A DNA stretch of 18,007 bases from Burkholderiaceae bacterium (GCA_947371415.1 CANBPJ010000027.1:1-18007), one strand, 5' to 3'. Shown: positions 1-7,188, counted from the first letter of the stretch. Notes: generated from the sequence alone by a model not told the origin. Numbers and translations: made by a program.

Positions 1-9
1 AGCTCAACA

Positions 10-957
10 ATGACATCTTTGGCAAAGCCTCAAGTGCCTGGCCAGGTTAAGCCTTACTTGCAGTTTGCCGACCTGACTCGCGAAGAATATGACTATCTGC
101 TCAAGCGTTCTGCTTGGCTCAAGACTAAGTTTAAAAGTTATGAGACTTGGCATCCTTTACACGATCGCACTCTGGCGATGATTTTTGAGAAGCACTCCAC
201 TCGTACTCGCCTCTCCTTTGAGGCAGGCATACACCAGCTTGGTGGTCATGCCGTGTACCTGAATACCCGTGATACCCAGTTGGGTCGTGGTGAGCCTGTA
301 GAGGACGCTGCGCAGGTGATTTCAAGAATGACTGACATCATCATGATCCGCACCTTCGGCCAAGAAATTATTGAGCGTTTTGCAGCTAATTCTCGTGTGC
401 CAGTGATCAATGGCCTGACCAATGAATTCCATCCTTGTCAGGTATTGGCTGATATCTTTACTTTTGTAGAGGCGCGTGGCCCAATCCAGGGTAAAACAGT
501 TGCCTGGGTGGGTGATGCCAACAATATGGCCTATACCTGGATACAGGCTGCTGAATGTTTAGATTTTCAGATTCGCTTTTCTGCGCCAGAGGGTTATCAG
601 CTTGACAGCTCAAGACTCACTGCCAAGGCGTTGAAGCACCTCACGGTTTGTACTGATCCAATGGATGCTTGCAAAGGTGCCGACTTAGTCACTACCGATG
701 TGTGGACCAGCATGGGTTACGAAGATGAAAATACTTCCCGTATGGCTGCCTTTAAAGACTGGATGGTCGACGAGGAACTCATGTCACTGGCAAAGCCTGA
801 GGCTTTATTTATGCATTGCTTGCCAGCCCATCGTGGTGAAGAGGTTTCTGCAGAAGTGATTGATGGTCCTCAAAGTATTGTGTGGGAAGAGGCTGAAAAC
901 CGTTTGCATGTTCAAAAGGCTTTGATGGAGTATTTGCTCTGCGGGCGTTTAGATTAA
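10..957 (+). CDS. argF: Ornithine carbamoyltransferase
   Basis: Cytosolic enzyme that joins carbamoyl phosphate and L-ornithine to give citrulline in arginine synthesis. The 315-residue product has normal family length. The carbamoyl-phosphate loop STRTR is at residues 63-67 in the context FEKHSTRTRLSFE, the HPCQ motif is at 141-144, and the ornithine/catalytic motif HCLPAHRG is at 269-276. A Rossmann-like second domain begins near GKTVAWVGDANN (161-172). These motifs separate it from aspartate carbamoyltransferase. The ATG at 10 lies only 9 nt into the window, so its ribosome binding site and promoter cannot be judged, and whether it is co-transcribed with something upstream is unknown. argG follows after a 60-nt T-rich gap, which suggests a joint arginine unit. 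Assignment is secure from the motifs. Confidence 0.97.
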   Translation: MTSLAKPQVPGQVKPYLQFADLTREEYDYLLKRSAWLKTKFKSYETWHPLHDRTLAMIFEKHSTRTRLSFEAGIHQLGGHAVYLNTRDTQLGRGEPVEDAAQVISRMTDIIMIRTFGQEIIERFAANSRVPVINGLTNEFHPCQVLADIFTFVEARGPIQGKTVAWVGDANNMAYTWIQAAECLDFQIRFSAPEGYQLDSSRLTAKALKHLTVCTDPMDACKGADLVTTDVWTSMGYEDENTSRMAAFKDWMVDEELMSLAKPEALFMHCLPAHRGEEVSAEVIDGPQSIVWEEAENRLHVQKALMEYLLCGRLD

Positions 958-1017
958 TTTTTTTAAGTAATTTGCTTTAGTTATTTGTTGATTCATTTTT
1001 TTGATTGAATAGAAATC

Positions 1018-2247
1018 ATGTCTGATATTAAAAAAGTAGTTTTAGCGTATTCCGGTGGTCTTGATACCAGCGTGATCTTGAAATGGCTTCAAGATACCTA
1101 CCAATGTGAGATCGTGACCTTCACAGCTGACTTGGGTCAGGGTGAAGAGCTTGAGCCAGCTCGCGCTAAGGCGCTGCAGTTTGGTATCAAACCAGAAAAT
1201 ATTTTTATCGATGACTTGCGTGAAGAGTTTGTGCGTGACTTCGTATTTCCGATGTTCCGTGCCAATACGATTTATGAAGGTGAGTACCTCTTGGGTACCT
1301 CCATCGCGCGCCCGTTGATCGCTAAGCGTCAAATTGAAAGTGCTCGTCAGACTGGTGCTGACTCCGTATCGCACGGCGCTACTGGTAAAGGTAACGACCA
1401 GGTCCGCTTTGAGTTGGGTTACTACGCACTCGAGCCCGGAATCAAAGTCATTGCTCCGTGGCGTGAGTGGGACTTGCTCTCTCGTGAAAAACTCATGGCT
1501 TATGCAGAAAAGCATGGCATTCCTGTTGAGATGAAGCACAAGCAGGGAGGCTCACCTTATTCCATGGATGCCAACTTATTGCACATCAGCTACGAGGGGC
1601 GTCATCTTGAGAATCCTAATGCCGAGGCTGAAGAGTCGATGTGGCGTTGGACCGTATCTCCTGAGAAAGCGCCTGACGCTGCAGAAATCATTGAAATTGA
1701 ATTCCGCGCGGGTGATCCAGTGGCAATTAATGGTAAAGCCTACAAGCCGCATGAGTTGTTGGCTGAACTCAATCGCATTGGCGGCATGCACGGCATTGGT
1801 CGTTTAGATTTAGTTGAGAACCGCTTCGTTGGTATGAAGAGTCGTGGTTGCTACGAAACTCCTGGCGGGACCATCTTGTTGAAGGCGCACCGCGGTATTG
1901 AGAGCATTACTTTAGATCGTGAAGTAGCTCACTTGAAAGATGATTTAATGCCACGCTACGCTAGCCTGATCTATAACGGCTTATGGTGGGCGCCAGAGCG
2001 CCTCGCTTTGCAAACCTTGATCGACCATACCCAGCAGATGGTGAATGGTGTTGTGCGCCTGAAGCTCTACAAGGGATCGGTATCGGTGATATCACGTGAT
2101 TCTGCAAATACCTTGTTTGATCAGACGATTGCCACCTTTGATGATGATGGCGGCGCTTATAACCAGGCGGATGCGGGCGGCTTTATTAAGCTCAACGCAT
2201 TGCGTATGCGTATTGCAGAAACTGCAAGACGTAAACGCGCCAAGTAA
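1018..2247 (+). CDS. argG: Argininosuccinate synthase
   Basis: ATP-dependent ligation of citrulline and aspartate to argininosuccinate, the step after ArgF. The 409-residue product fits the family. The N-terminal ATP pyrophosphatase P-loop AYSGGLDTS is at residues 10-18. The citrulline/aspartate-binding region contains GATGKGNDQVRFE at 120-132, and TSIARPLIAKR lies near 94-104. The length and motifs match the shorter of the two bacterial ArgG forms (about 400 residues). The gap of 60 nt after argF is rich in T and shows no clear intrinsic terminator, so the pair is probably co-transcribed. No strong Shine-Dalgarno is visible before the ATG (the preceding bases are GAATAGAAATC), but the N-terminus aligns with the family as remembered, so the start is kept. 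Confidence 0.97.
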   Translation: MSDIKKVVLAYSGGLDTSVILKWLQDTYQCEIVTFTADLGQGEELEPARAKALQFGIKPENIFIDDLREEFVRDFVFPMFRANTIYEGEYLLGTSIARPLIAKRQIESARQTGADSVSHGATGKGNDQVRFELGYYALEPGIKVIAPWREWDLLSREKLMAYAEKHGIPVEMKHKQGGSPYSMDANLLHISYEGRHLENPNAEAEESMWRWTVSPEKAPDAAEIIEIEFRAGDPVAINGKAYKPHELLAELNRIGGMHGIGRLDLVENRFVGMKSRGCYETPGGTILLKAHRGIESITLDREVAHLKDDLMPRYASLIYNGLWWAPERLALQTLIDHTQQMVNGVVRLKLYKGSVSVISRDSANTLFDQTIATFDDDGGAYNQADAGGFIKLNALRMRIAETARRKRAK

Positions 2248-2290
2248 TTAATATCAACAAGTAAATAAACGTGGATTGGAAAGAGTAAAG

Positions 2291-2596
2291 ATGCAATTTG
2301 ATCAAGTTTCTGTAGGCAAAAAAGCCAATGTATTTTTTGATGGTAAGTGCGTGTCCCATACTGTCACTTTGCCAAATGGCATTCGTAAGTCTGTTGGTGT
2401 GGTGTTGCCAAGCACTTTACGTTTTGACCTCAGCACCAAAGAAATCATGGAAGTGATAGATGGCAATGCTTTTGTCAGCATTAATGGCGCTCCTGAAGTA
2501 GAGTTCAAGGCTGGTCAAAGTTGGGAAGTCGAAAAGGGTGGTTATTTCATCATCCGCGCTGAGTCTCCAGTGCACTATGTTTGCCACTTTGAATAA
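2291..2596 (+). CDS. ppnP: Pyrimidine/purine nucleoside phosphorylase (DUF1255, cupin fold)
   Basis: A small single-domain cupin of 101 residues resembling E. coli PpnP (formerly YaiE, 94 residues), which splits nucleosides with phosphate into base and ribose-1-phosphate. Matching features are the N-terminal stretch FDQVSVGKKANVFFDGKCVSHTV, broken here as FDQVSVGKK and ANVFFDGK, the central VIDGNAFVSI, the cupin turn GQSWEVEKGG, and the C-terminal YVCHF, which parallels YLCRY in E. coli. The open frame can be extended to a TTG at 2276, but that TTG overlaps the purine-rich GGAAAGAG (2278-2285), which sits 5 nt before the ATG at 2291 and is a good ribosome binding site. The ATG is therefore chosen. 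It lies 43 nt after argG and is followed by a terminator, so it may be the last gene of the argF-argG unit. Confidence 0.88.
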   Translation: MQFDQVSVGKKANVFFDGKCVSHTVTLPNGIRKSVGVVLPSTLRFDLSTKEIMEVIDGNAFVSINGAPEVEFKAGQSWEVEKGGYFIIRAESPVHYVCHFE

Positions 2597-2618
2597 GTAG
2601 AACTGCTTCCGGGTATGT

Positions 2619-2641
2619 AAACCACCTTCGGGTGGTTTTTT
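2619..2641 (+). terminator. Intrinsic terminator after ppnP
   Basis: AAACCACC (2619-2626), tetraloop TTCG, GGTGGTTT (2631-2638), running into a T tract to 2641. It is a perfect 8-bp stem with a stable UUCG-type loop, 22 nt after the ppnP stop, and closes the argF-argG-ppnP unit. The same CCACC-TTCG-GGTGG core recurs after clpA. Confidence 0.9.
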
Positions 2642-2668
2642 CATTTAAATCCGTGTAAAAAAGAGGGC

Positions 2669-3409
2669 ATGAAGCTAGCCCAATTTATTTTTCTTCTAGG
2701 CATTGCATGCTCAAGCCTAGCGAGCGCTCAGATTTTTGATGTGCCCTATAAGGATGAGGCGCCCACAAGAACCCTGCTCATCCCAATTCAGAACGCAAAG
2801 GCAGTGGTTTTATTGTTTCCTGGAGGTGGGGGAATGCTACGTCTACAAGACAATGGATCTACTGGCAACTTCCATACCTTTGTCAGATCTAAAAATCTGT
2901 GGGCTCAGTATGGAATTGATGCGGTATTGGTGGACACTCCCTATGATTTAGGCAACGGCAGGGCGAACTCTCGATCTTTACGGGATCATCAGCAAAGAAT
3001 GCTGAATGTAGTGCGTTATTACAGAGATAAATTGAATTTACCGGTTTGGATTTTTGGGCACAGTATGGGCACGGTCAGCGTCACCGAGTTTGTGAATGGC
3101 GGTAAAGACCAAGAAAAACTGATTGCTGGGGTGATCGTAGCTGGCACTTATCGGTCCGCCTCAATAGATTCTGATGTCACTATTCCGGCATTGGCCATTC
3201 ATCATGTGGATGATGGATGTTCGGGAACACCGTTTTCCACCTCCGAAAGCATTATTAAAAATAGACCGAATCAATCAACAGCTCAATTTGTTTCGATAGA
3301 GGGCGGTATCAGCGAGGGTGATGCGTGTGGATCTAAGGCCTATCACGGCTTTAATGAAAAAGAGCCGGAGCTTGTTAAGGCTGCGGCTCAATTTATCTTG
3401 AAGAACTAG
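2669..3409 (+). CDS. Exported alpha/beta hydrolase, substrate unknown
   Basis: A 246-residue protein with a signal peptide: basic MK, hydrophobic core LAQFIFLLGIACSSLA, and a likely signal peptidase I site after ASA at residue 20. The mature part has an alpha/beta hydrolase layout. A strand plus glycine-rich turn, VVLLFPGGGGML (46-57), could supply the oxyanion hole. The nucleophile elbow GHSMG is at 130-134 with Ser132. An acid is likely at Asp181 or Asp182 (HHVDDGC), and the histidine is probably His226 (YHGF). Cys184 and Cys220 lie close to the predicted acid and histidine and could form a disulfide in the periplasm. AGAGGG (2662-2667) precedes the ATG with very short spacing. It stands alone after the ppnP terminator and converges on the DUF192 gene. 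The fold is clear; the substrate cannot be named. Confidence 0.8.
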   Translation: MKLAQFIFLLGIACSSLASAQIFDVPYKDEAPTRTLLIPIQNAKAVVLLFPGGGGMLRLQDNGSTGNFHTFVRSKNLWAQYGIDAVLVDTPYDLGNGRANSRSLRDHQQRMLNVVRYYRDKLNLPVWIFGHSMGTVSVTEFVNGGKDQEKLIAGVIVAGTYRSASIDSDVTIPALAIHHVDDGCSGTPFSTSESIIKNRPNQSTAQFVSIEGGISEGDACGSKAYHGFNEKEPELVKAAAQFILKN

Positions 3410-3414
3410 GCTGC

Positions 3415-3870
3415 CTACCTCTTAGGTAGTCCTTGAATAACTGTTCCCGGTACGATGACTCTCTCAGAGAACCATTGCTTGTTCATTTCTAATGCATAAC
3501 GTACGGCCGCTGTAGGGCAGTGGTTGTTAGTGGTCTCCGCCTGCATTTCTTCAATGTTCACAATCTTGCCGTCATCGGCGATGAAGGCGATAGACAGTGG
3601 AATCTTGGTGTTGTTCATCCAGAAGCAATGCCCTGCTTTTTGCTCAAAGATAAATAACATCCCTGAATTGGTTGGCATGCTAGTGCGATTCATGAGTCCA
3701 ACCTCACGTGCCTTAGGGCTATCCGCTAATTCTGCTTGAATACGGTAAATGCCCGCCTTGAGCTCGATCGTTGGAAGGCCAACATTCTGCTGTGCGAACG
3801 AAGCGGATGAAAGACTGCCAATGATTGCCGTAAGTGCAAGGATGAATGGTTTGAAATTGAGTAAACGCAT
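3415..3870 (-). CDS. Exported DUF192 (UPF0127) family protein
   Basis: The 151-residue product has an N-terminal signal sequence (MRLLNFKPFILALTAIIGSL, likely cut after ASFA near residue 26) and a single DUF192 domain. Family hallmarks are AREVGLMNRTSM (55-66), MLFIFEQKAGHCFWMNNT (71-88), IPLSIAFIADDGKIVNIEEM (90-109) and the closing YALEMNKQWF (125-134). The biochemical role of DUF192 is not established. The frame stays open up to 3960, but that extension would begin inside the cspA terminator and has no signal sequence at its front, so the internal ATG at 3870 is chosen. It is monocistronic as far as can be seen, downstream of cspA but separated from it by a terminator, and ends 5 nt from the convergent hydrolase gene. 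Confidence 0.85.
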   Translation of the reverse strand: MRLLNFKPFILALTAIIGSLSSASFAQQNVGLPTIELKAGIYRIQAELADSPKAREVGLMNRTSMPTNSGMLFIFEQKAGHCFWMNNTKIPLSIAFIADDGKIVNIEEMQAETTNNHCPTAAVRYALEMNKQWFSERVIVPGTVIQGLPKR

Positions 3871-3902
3871 AGTGCTCTGAGTAGTGGGTATGAGAGAGGA
3901 TA

Positions 3903-3931
3903 ATTCTAAGGCAGGGTTAGCAAAGCAAGAA
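3903..3931 (-). promoter_or_regulatory. Possible sigma70-type promoter for the DUF192 gene
   Basis: On the minus strand, TTCTTG (plus positions 3926-3931), 17 nt, then TAGAAT (3903-3908). The -10 matches the consensus at five of six positions; the -35 is weak. It lies between the cspA terminator and the chosen ATG, where a promoter would be expected. This is an inference from sequence only. Confidence 0.3.
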
Positions 3932-3941
3932 AATGCAGGCG

Positions 3942-3973
3942 AAAAAAAACCCAGGAACAAGTCCTGGGTTTTT
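3942..3973 (-). terminator. Intrinsic terminator of cspA, bidirectional shape
   Basis: A perfect 10-bp stem, AAACCCAGGA (3947-3956) with TCCTGGGTTT (3962-3971), loop of 5 nt. On the minus strand it is followed by a run of eight T (plus-strand A run 3942-3949), placed 20 nt after the cspA stop. The plus-strand side also has a short T run (3969-3973), so it could also stop read-through from the hydrolase side. Confidence 0.92.
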
Positions 3974-3992
3974 AATAATGATCTAAAGCAGA

Positions 3993-4196
3993 TTAAGCTG
4001 CTTGGATATTAGTAGCTTGTTTGCCTTTAGGGCCTTGGGTAATGTCAAACGTTACCTTTTGGTTTTCCTTAAGGGTTTTGAACCCAGGCATTGTGATTGC
4101 GCTGAAATGCGCAAACAACTCTTCTTCACCATCATCAGGTTTGATAAAACCAAAACCTTTTGCATCATTGAACCACTTAACAATTCCGGTCGCCAT
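3993..4196 (-). CDS. cspA: Cold shock domain protein, CspA family
   Basis: A 67-residue single cold-shock domain, which binds single-stranded RNA and DNA and melts RNA structure in the cytoplasm. The RNP1 motif KGFGFI is at residues 13-18 and the RNP2-like LFAHF is at 27-31. The start MATGIVKWFNDAKGFGFI is typical. GGAG lies 5 nt before the ATG, a good ribosome binding site. The probable transcript starts near 4300, giving a leader of about 100 nt, shorter than the long thermoswitch leader of E. coli cspA but still roomy. The gene is divergent from clpS and is closed by a strong terminator, so it is monocistronic. The family is certain. Which paralog it is, and whether it is truly cold-induced, cannot be told from this sequence. 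Confidence 0.95.
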   Translation of the reverse strand: MATGIVKWFNDAKGFGFIKPDDGEEELFAHFSAITMPGFKTLKENQKVTFDITQGPKGKQATNIQAA

Positions 4197-4306
4197 GCGA
4201 ACTCCATTACATAAACTTAAAACAACCGTGATGAGGGTGAATACTTTTTAATCAGTCTCGCTCTACAACACGCCTAAATAGGACTTCAAATAAAGCCTAC
4301 CCCCCG

Positions 4307-4335
4307 ATTGTTTGCCCTTTATGGTGGAGTGTCAA
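4307..4335 (-). promoter_or_regulatory. Probable sigma70-type promoter of cspA
   Basis: On the minus strand a consensus TTGACA (plus 4330-4335), a 17-nt spacer, and AACAAT (4307-4312), which matches the -10 consensus at four positions. Transcription would start near 4300, about 104 nt before the ATG. The -35 box directly touches a GGGGTTA block at 4336-4342. Confidence 0.6.
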
Positions 4336-4404
4336 GGGGTTAATCAAAGATAGTTGTTGTTATAACCCCCTTTTTTTATTAAAAAATGCCCCAATATGGG
4401 GTTA
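4336..4404. repeat. Three GGGGTTA/TAACCCC blocks between cspA and clpS
   Basis: GGGGTTA occurs at 4336-4342 and 4398-4404, and its complement TAACCCC at 4363-4369. The first and middle blocks can pair around a 20-nt loop, followed by CTTTTTTT (4370-4377), a terminator-like form on the plus strand. The middle and last blocks can pair instead, with the T run (4371-4377) facing an A run (4381-4386). A third small hairpin, GCCCC-AATAT-GGGG (4388-4401), precedes a T run when read on the minus strand. Function is unknown; operator, attenuator or a short untranslated RNA are all possible. Confidence 0.5.
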
Positions 4405-4455
4405 AGAGGCCTTTCTTGATGGTTTTTTGCAACAAAGTCCTTAAATCCAAATTTA

Positions 4456-4461
4456 TATATC
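4456..4461 (+). promoter_or_regulatory. Possible -10 box for clpS-clpA
   Basis: TATATC in an AT-rich stretch (4450-4460), 19 nt before the chosen clpS ATG and 10 nt before the alternative ATG at 4472. A start site near 4468-4472 would give a leaderless or near-leaderless message. No convincing -35 box at 17 nt was found; TTGCAA at 4427-4432 is too far away. Weak evidence. Confidence 0.25.
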
Positions 4462-4480
4462 TGTGTTTAGAATGTTTCTC

Positions 4481-4828
4481 ATGAGTCGCTCTACAAAAAA
4501 TCCCACGGTTGGGAATCCAAACAACCCCCACATTGAAGACACCATTCTTCTCGAAAAGCAGGCCGAGAAATTAAAAGCACCTTCGATGTACAAAGTTTTA
4601 CTATTGAACGACGATTACACACCGATGGAATTTGTGGTGATGGTCATTCAGGAGTATTTTAATAAGGATCATGAGACGGCTACACGGATCATGTTGCAGG
4701 TTCATTTAGTTGGCAAAGGCATCTGCGGTGTATTTACGCGAGATGTTGCGGCAACAAAAGTGCATCAAGTTATCGAGCTCTCCCGCGAAGCGGGTCACCC
4801 ACTACAGTGCACTATGGAGGAAGCATGA
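4481..4828 (+). CDS. clpS: ATP-dependent Clp protease adaptor ClpS
   Basis: Adaptor that binds proteins carrying N-end-rule residues and hands them to ClpAP. The 115-residue product has a flexible N-terminal arm (about 1-34) and the ClpS core. The N-degron pocket is intact: LLNDDYTPMEF with Asn43, Asp44, Asp45, Met49, and His75 in LQVHLVGKG. The C-terminal part holds REAGHPLQCTMEEA. The reading frame opens at GTG 4463 and also has an ATG at 4472; none of the three candidate starts has a clear Shine-Dalgarno. ATG 4481 (MSRSTKNP) is chosen as the most family-like, but 4472 is a real alternative. The stop TGA overlaps the clpA ATG in an ATGA junction, so the adaptor and its unfoldase are translationally coupled. 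Confidence 0.93.
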   Translation: MSRSTKNPTVGNPNNPHIEDTILLEKQAEKLKAPSMYKVLLLNDDYTPMEFVVMVIQEYFNKDHETATRIMLQVHLVGKGICGVFTRDVAATKVHQVIELSREAGHPLQCTMEEA

Positions 4829-7131
4829 TTGCCCAGGAATTAGAAGTTAGTTTGCACATGGCGTTTGTTGACGCGAGAGCCTCAAGGCACGAGTTCATTA
4901 CGGTGGAGCATTTGCTTGCTGCATTGTTGGATAACGCGACCTCAGTCGAGGTCTTGAAAGCCTGTGCTGTCAATATCGCCGAGCTTCGTGCACAGTTGAA
5001 AAATTTTATTAATGACAACACACCGGTTGTTCCTGGTAACGATGAGGTTGATACGCAGCCGACCTTAGGTTTTCAGCGTGTCATTCAGCGCGCCATCATG
5101 CATGTGCAGTCCACATCCAGCGGAAAGAAAGAAGTGACTGGCGCTAATGTGTTGGTTGCGATCTTTGGTGAAAAAGATTCTCATGCGGTTTACTTCTTGC
5201 AACAGCAAGGAGTCACGCGCTTGGATGTGGTGAACTTTATTAGCCATGGCGTTCGCAAGGATCAGGCTGAGCATGTTAAGCCTACTGAATCTACTCCAGA
5301 GGCCGAAGAGGCTGGCTCCAGCGGCAAAGAGAGCCCTCTAGAGCAATACACTCAGAACCTCAACGTCTTGGCCAAGCAAGGCAAGATTGACCCTCTCATT
5401 GGGCGTGATAGCGAAGTTGAACGGGTGATTCAGGTTCTGTGCCGTCGTCGTAAAAATAACCCCCTCTTAGTGGGTGAGGCTGGCGTGGGTAAGACCGCGA
5501 TTGCTGAAGGTCTTGCCTGGCGCATCGTGAAGGGTGATGTTCCTGAGATTTTGGCGGATGCCACAGTCTATTCATTAGACATGGGCGCTTTATTGGCGGG
5601 CACTAAATACCGTGGTGATTTTGAGCAACGCTTAAAGGGTGTGCTGAAGTCTTTAAAGGACAGCGCTCACGGTGTTCTATTTATTGATGAGATTCATACC
5701 TTGATTGGTGCGGGCGCTGCTTCTGGGGGTACGTTAGATGCGAGCAACCTACTCAAGCCTGCGCTGTCCAATGGTCAGCTCAAGTGTATTGGCGCAACTA
5801 CCTTTACCGAGTACCGCGGTATTTTCGAAAAAGATGCAGCTCTATCCCGTCGCTTCCAAAAGGTCGACGTGGTTGAGCCCACTGTTGATCAAACTGTACA
5901 AATCTTGCGTGGCCTGAAATCCCGGTTTGAGGAGCATCACGGCGTTAAATATGCCTCCGCAGCTTTAGTGGCTGCCGCAGAGCTCTCTGCACGCTATATC
6001 AATGATCGCCATTTGCCGGATAAGGCGATTGATGTGATTGATGAAGCGGGCGCTGCTCAACGTATTTTGCCGAAGTCTAAACAGAAAAAAACGATTGGTC
6101 GTCCAGAGATTGAGGAGATCGTAGCCAAAATTGCCCGCATACCGCCACAGTCTGTGACCGTGGACGATCGCAGCAAGTTACAAACACTGGATCGCGATAT
6201 TAAGAGTGTGGTGTTTGGCCAAGATCCAGCAATTGAGGCTTTGGCGAGTGCTATCAAGATGACCCGTGCTGGTCTAGGCAAGATTGATAGACCTATCGGC
6301 TCCTTCCTATTCTCGGGACCAACAGGCGTTGGTAAGACTGAGGTTGCTAAGCAACTTGCTTATATCTTGGGTATTGAGCTCCTACGCTTTGATATGTCGG
6401 AGTACATGGAGCGTCATGCGGTAAGTCGTTTAATTGGCGCGCCTCCAGGATATGTCGGATTTGATCAAGGCGGCTTGCTGACCGAGGCCGTCAATAAGAA
6501 ACCGCATTGTGTTCTCTTGCTCGACGAGATTGAAAAAGCCCATCCAGATATTTTCAACATCCTCCTGCAGGTCATGGATCATGGCACGCTGACAGACAAC
6601 AACGGACGCAAGACAGACTTCCGTAACGTCATCATCATCATGACTACAAATGCTGGTGCTGAAGCGATGCAGAAATCCACCATCGGCTTTACCAATGCAC
6701 GTGAGTCTGGTGATGAGATGGCAGATATCAAAAAGTTCTTCACACCAGAGTTCCGAAATCGTTTAGATGCGATTGTTTCCTTCAAAGCACTTGATGAGAC
6801 CATCATCATGCGTGTGGTCGATAAGTTCTTAATGCAGCTAGAAGAGCAATTGCATGAGAAGAAGGTCGATGCGACATTTAGCACGGCATTGCGCGCTCAC
6901 TTAGCGAAGCATGGCTTTGATCCATTGATGGGAGCAAGACCGATGCAGCGCATTATTCAAGATACAGTGCGCAAAGCGTTGGCAGATGAATTGCTATTTG
7001 GTAAGTTGGCACAGGGTGGTCACGTTGCCGTGGATGTCGATGCGGATGGCAAAGTTCAGCTTCAGTTTGATGCACCAGTAGTTGCTGGAAAAACTCCTAA
7101 GGCAGATGTAGCGCCAGCTGAGGAAATTTAA
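4825..7131 (+). CDS. clpA: ATP-dependent Clp protease ATP-binding subunit ClpA
   Basis: AAA+ unfoldase that feeds substrates to ClpP; 768 residues against 758 in E. coli. The N-domain (about 1-140) is the ClpS docking site, followed by a charged linker (145-170). AAA domain 1 has Walker A GEAGVGKT (217-224), pore loop KYRGDFE (261-267) and Walker B VLFIDE (284-289). Domain 2 has Walker A GPTGVGKT (498-505), pore loop GYVGFD (542-547), Walker B VLLLDE (563-568) and sensor-2 GARPM (703-707). The absence of a long ClpB-type middle coiled coil and the IGF tripeptide at 620-622, the ClpP-docking loop, identify it as ClpA rather than ClpB. GGAGG (4816-4820) lies 4 nt before ATG 4825, so the upstream GTG at 4807 is rejected. 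clpP is not in the window. Confidence 0.97.
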   Translation: MIAQELEVSLHMAFVDARASRHEFITVEHLLAALLDNATSVEVLKACAVNIAELRAQLKNFINDNTPVVPGNDEVDTQPTLGFQRVIQRAIMHVQSTSSGKKEVTGANVLVAIFGEKDSHAVYFLQQQGVTRLDVVNFISHGVRKDQAEHVKPTESTPEAEEAGSSGKESPLEQYTQNLNVLAKQGKIDPLIGRDSEVERVIQVLCRRRKNNPLLVGEAGVGKTAIAEGLAWRIVKGDVPEILADATVYSLDMGALLAGTKYRGDFEQRLKGVLKSLKDSAHGVLFIDEIHTLIGAGAASGGTLDASNLLKPALSNGQLKCIGATTFTEYRGIFEKDAALSRRFQKVDVVEPTVDQTVQILRGLKSRFEEHHGVKYASAALVAAAELSARYINDRHLPDKAIDVIDEAGAAQRILPKSKQKKTIGRPEIEEIVAKIARIPPQSVTVDDRSKLQTLDRDIKSVVFGQDPAIEALASAIKMTRAGLGKIDRPIGSFLFSGPTGVGKTEVAKQLAYILGIELLRFDMSEYMERHAVSRLIGAPPGYVGFDQGGLLTEAVNKKPHCVLLLDEIEKAHPDIFNILLQVMDHGTLTDNNGRKTDFRNVIIIMTTNAGAEAMQKSTIGFTNARESGDEMADIKKFFTPEFRNRLDAIVSFKALDETIIMRVVDKFLMQLEEQLHEKKVDATFSTALRAHLAKHGFDPLMGARPMQRIIQDTVRKALADELLFGKLAQGGHVAVDVDADGKVQLQFDAPVVAGKTPKADVAPAEEI

Positions 7132-7167
7132 ACTCTACTAACTGCGATGTGTTGAGTAGTCAGCAAA

Positions 7168-7188
7168 GGCCACCTTCGGGTGGTTTTT
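7168..7188 (+). terminator. Intrinsic terminator after clpA
   Basis: CCACC (7170-7174), TTCG loop, GGTGG (7179-7183), then TTTTT (7184-7188); G7169 can add a wobble pair. It lies about 38 nt after the clpA stop and uses the same core as the ppnP terminator, with a shorter stem. Confidence 0.85.

Noticed and set aside
958..1017. Terminator between argF and argG
   Set aside because: There are T runs but no stem in front of them.
1042..1539. 165-residue open frame on the minus strand within argG
   Set aside because: It is fully antisense to a well-conserved gene, has no recognisable domain, and is explained by codon structure.
2276..2290. TTG start for ppnP
   Set aside because: It overlaps the likely Shine-Dalgarno sequence that serves the ATG at 2291.
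3871..3960. N-terminal extension of the DUF192 gene
   Set aside because: It would start inside the cspA terminator hairpin and place the signal sequence internally.
4002..4251. Plus-strand open frames across cspA
   Set aside because: They are antisense shadows of cspA; the products lack any family features and no ribosome binding site is present.
4807..4824. GTG start for clpA
   Set aside because: The GGAGG at 4816-4820 lies inside this extension and is well placed for the ATG at 4825, which also gives the ATGA overlap with clpS.
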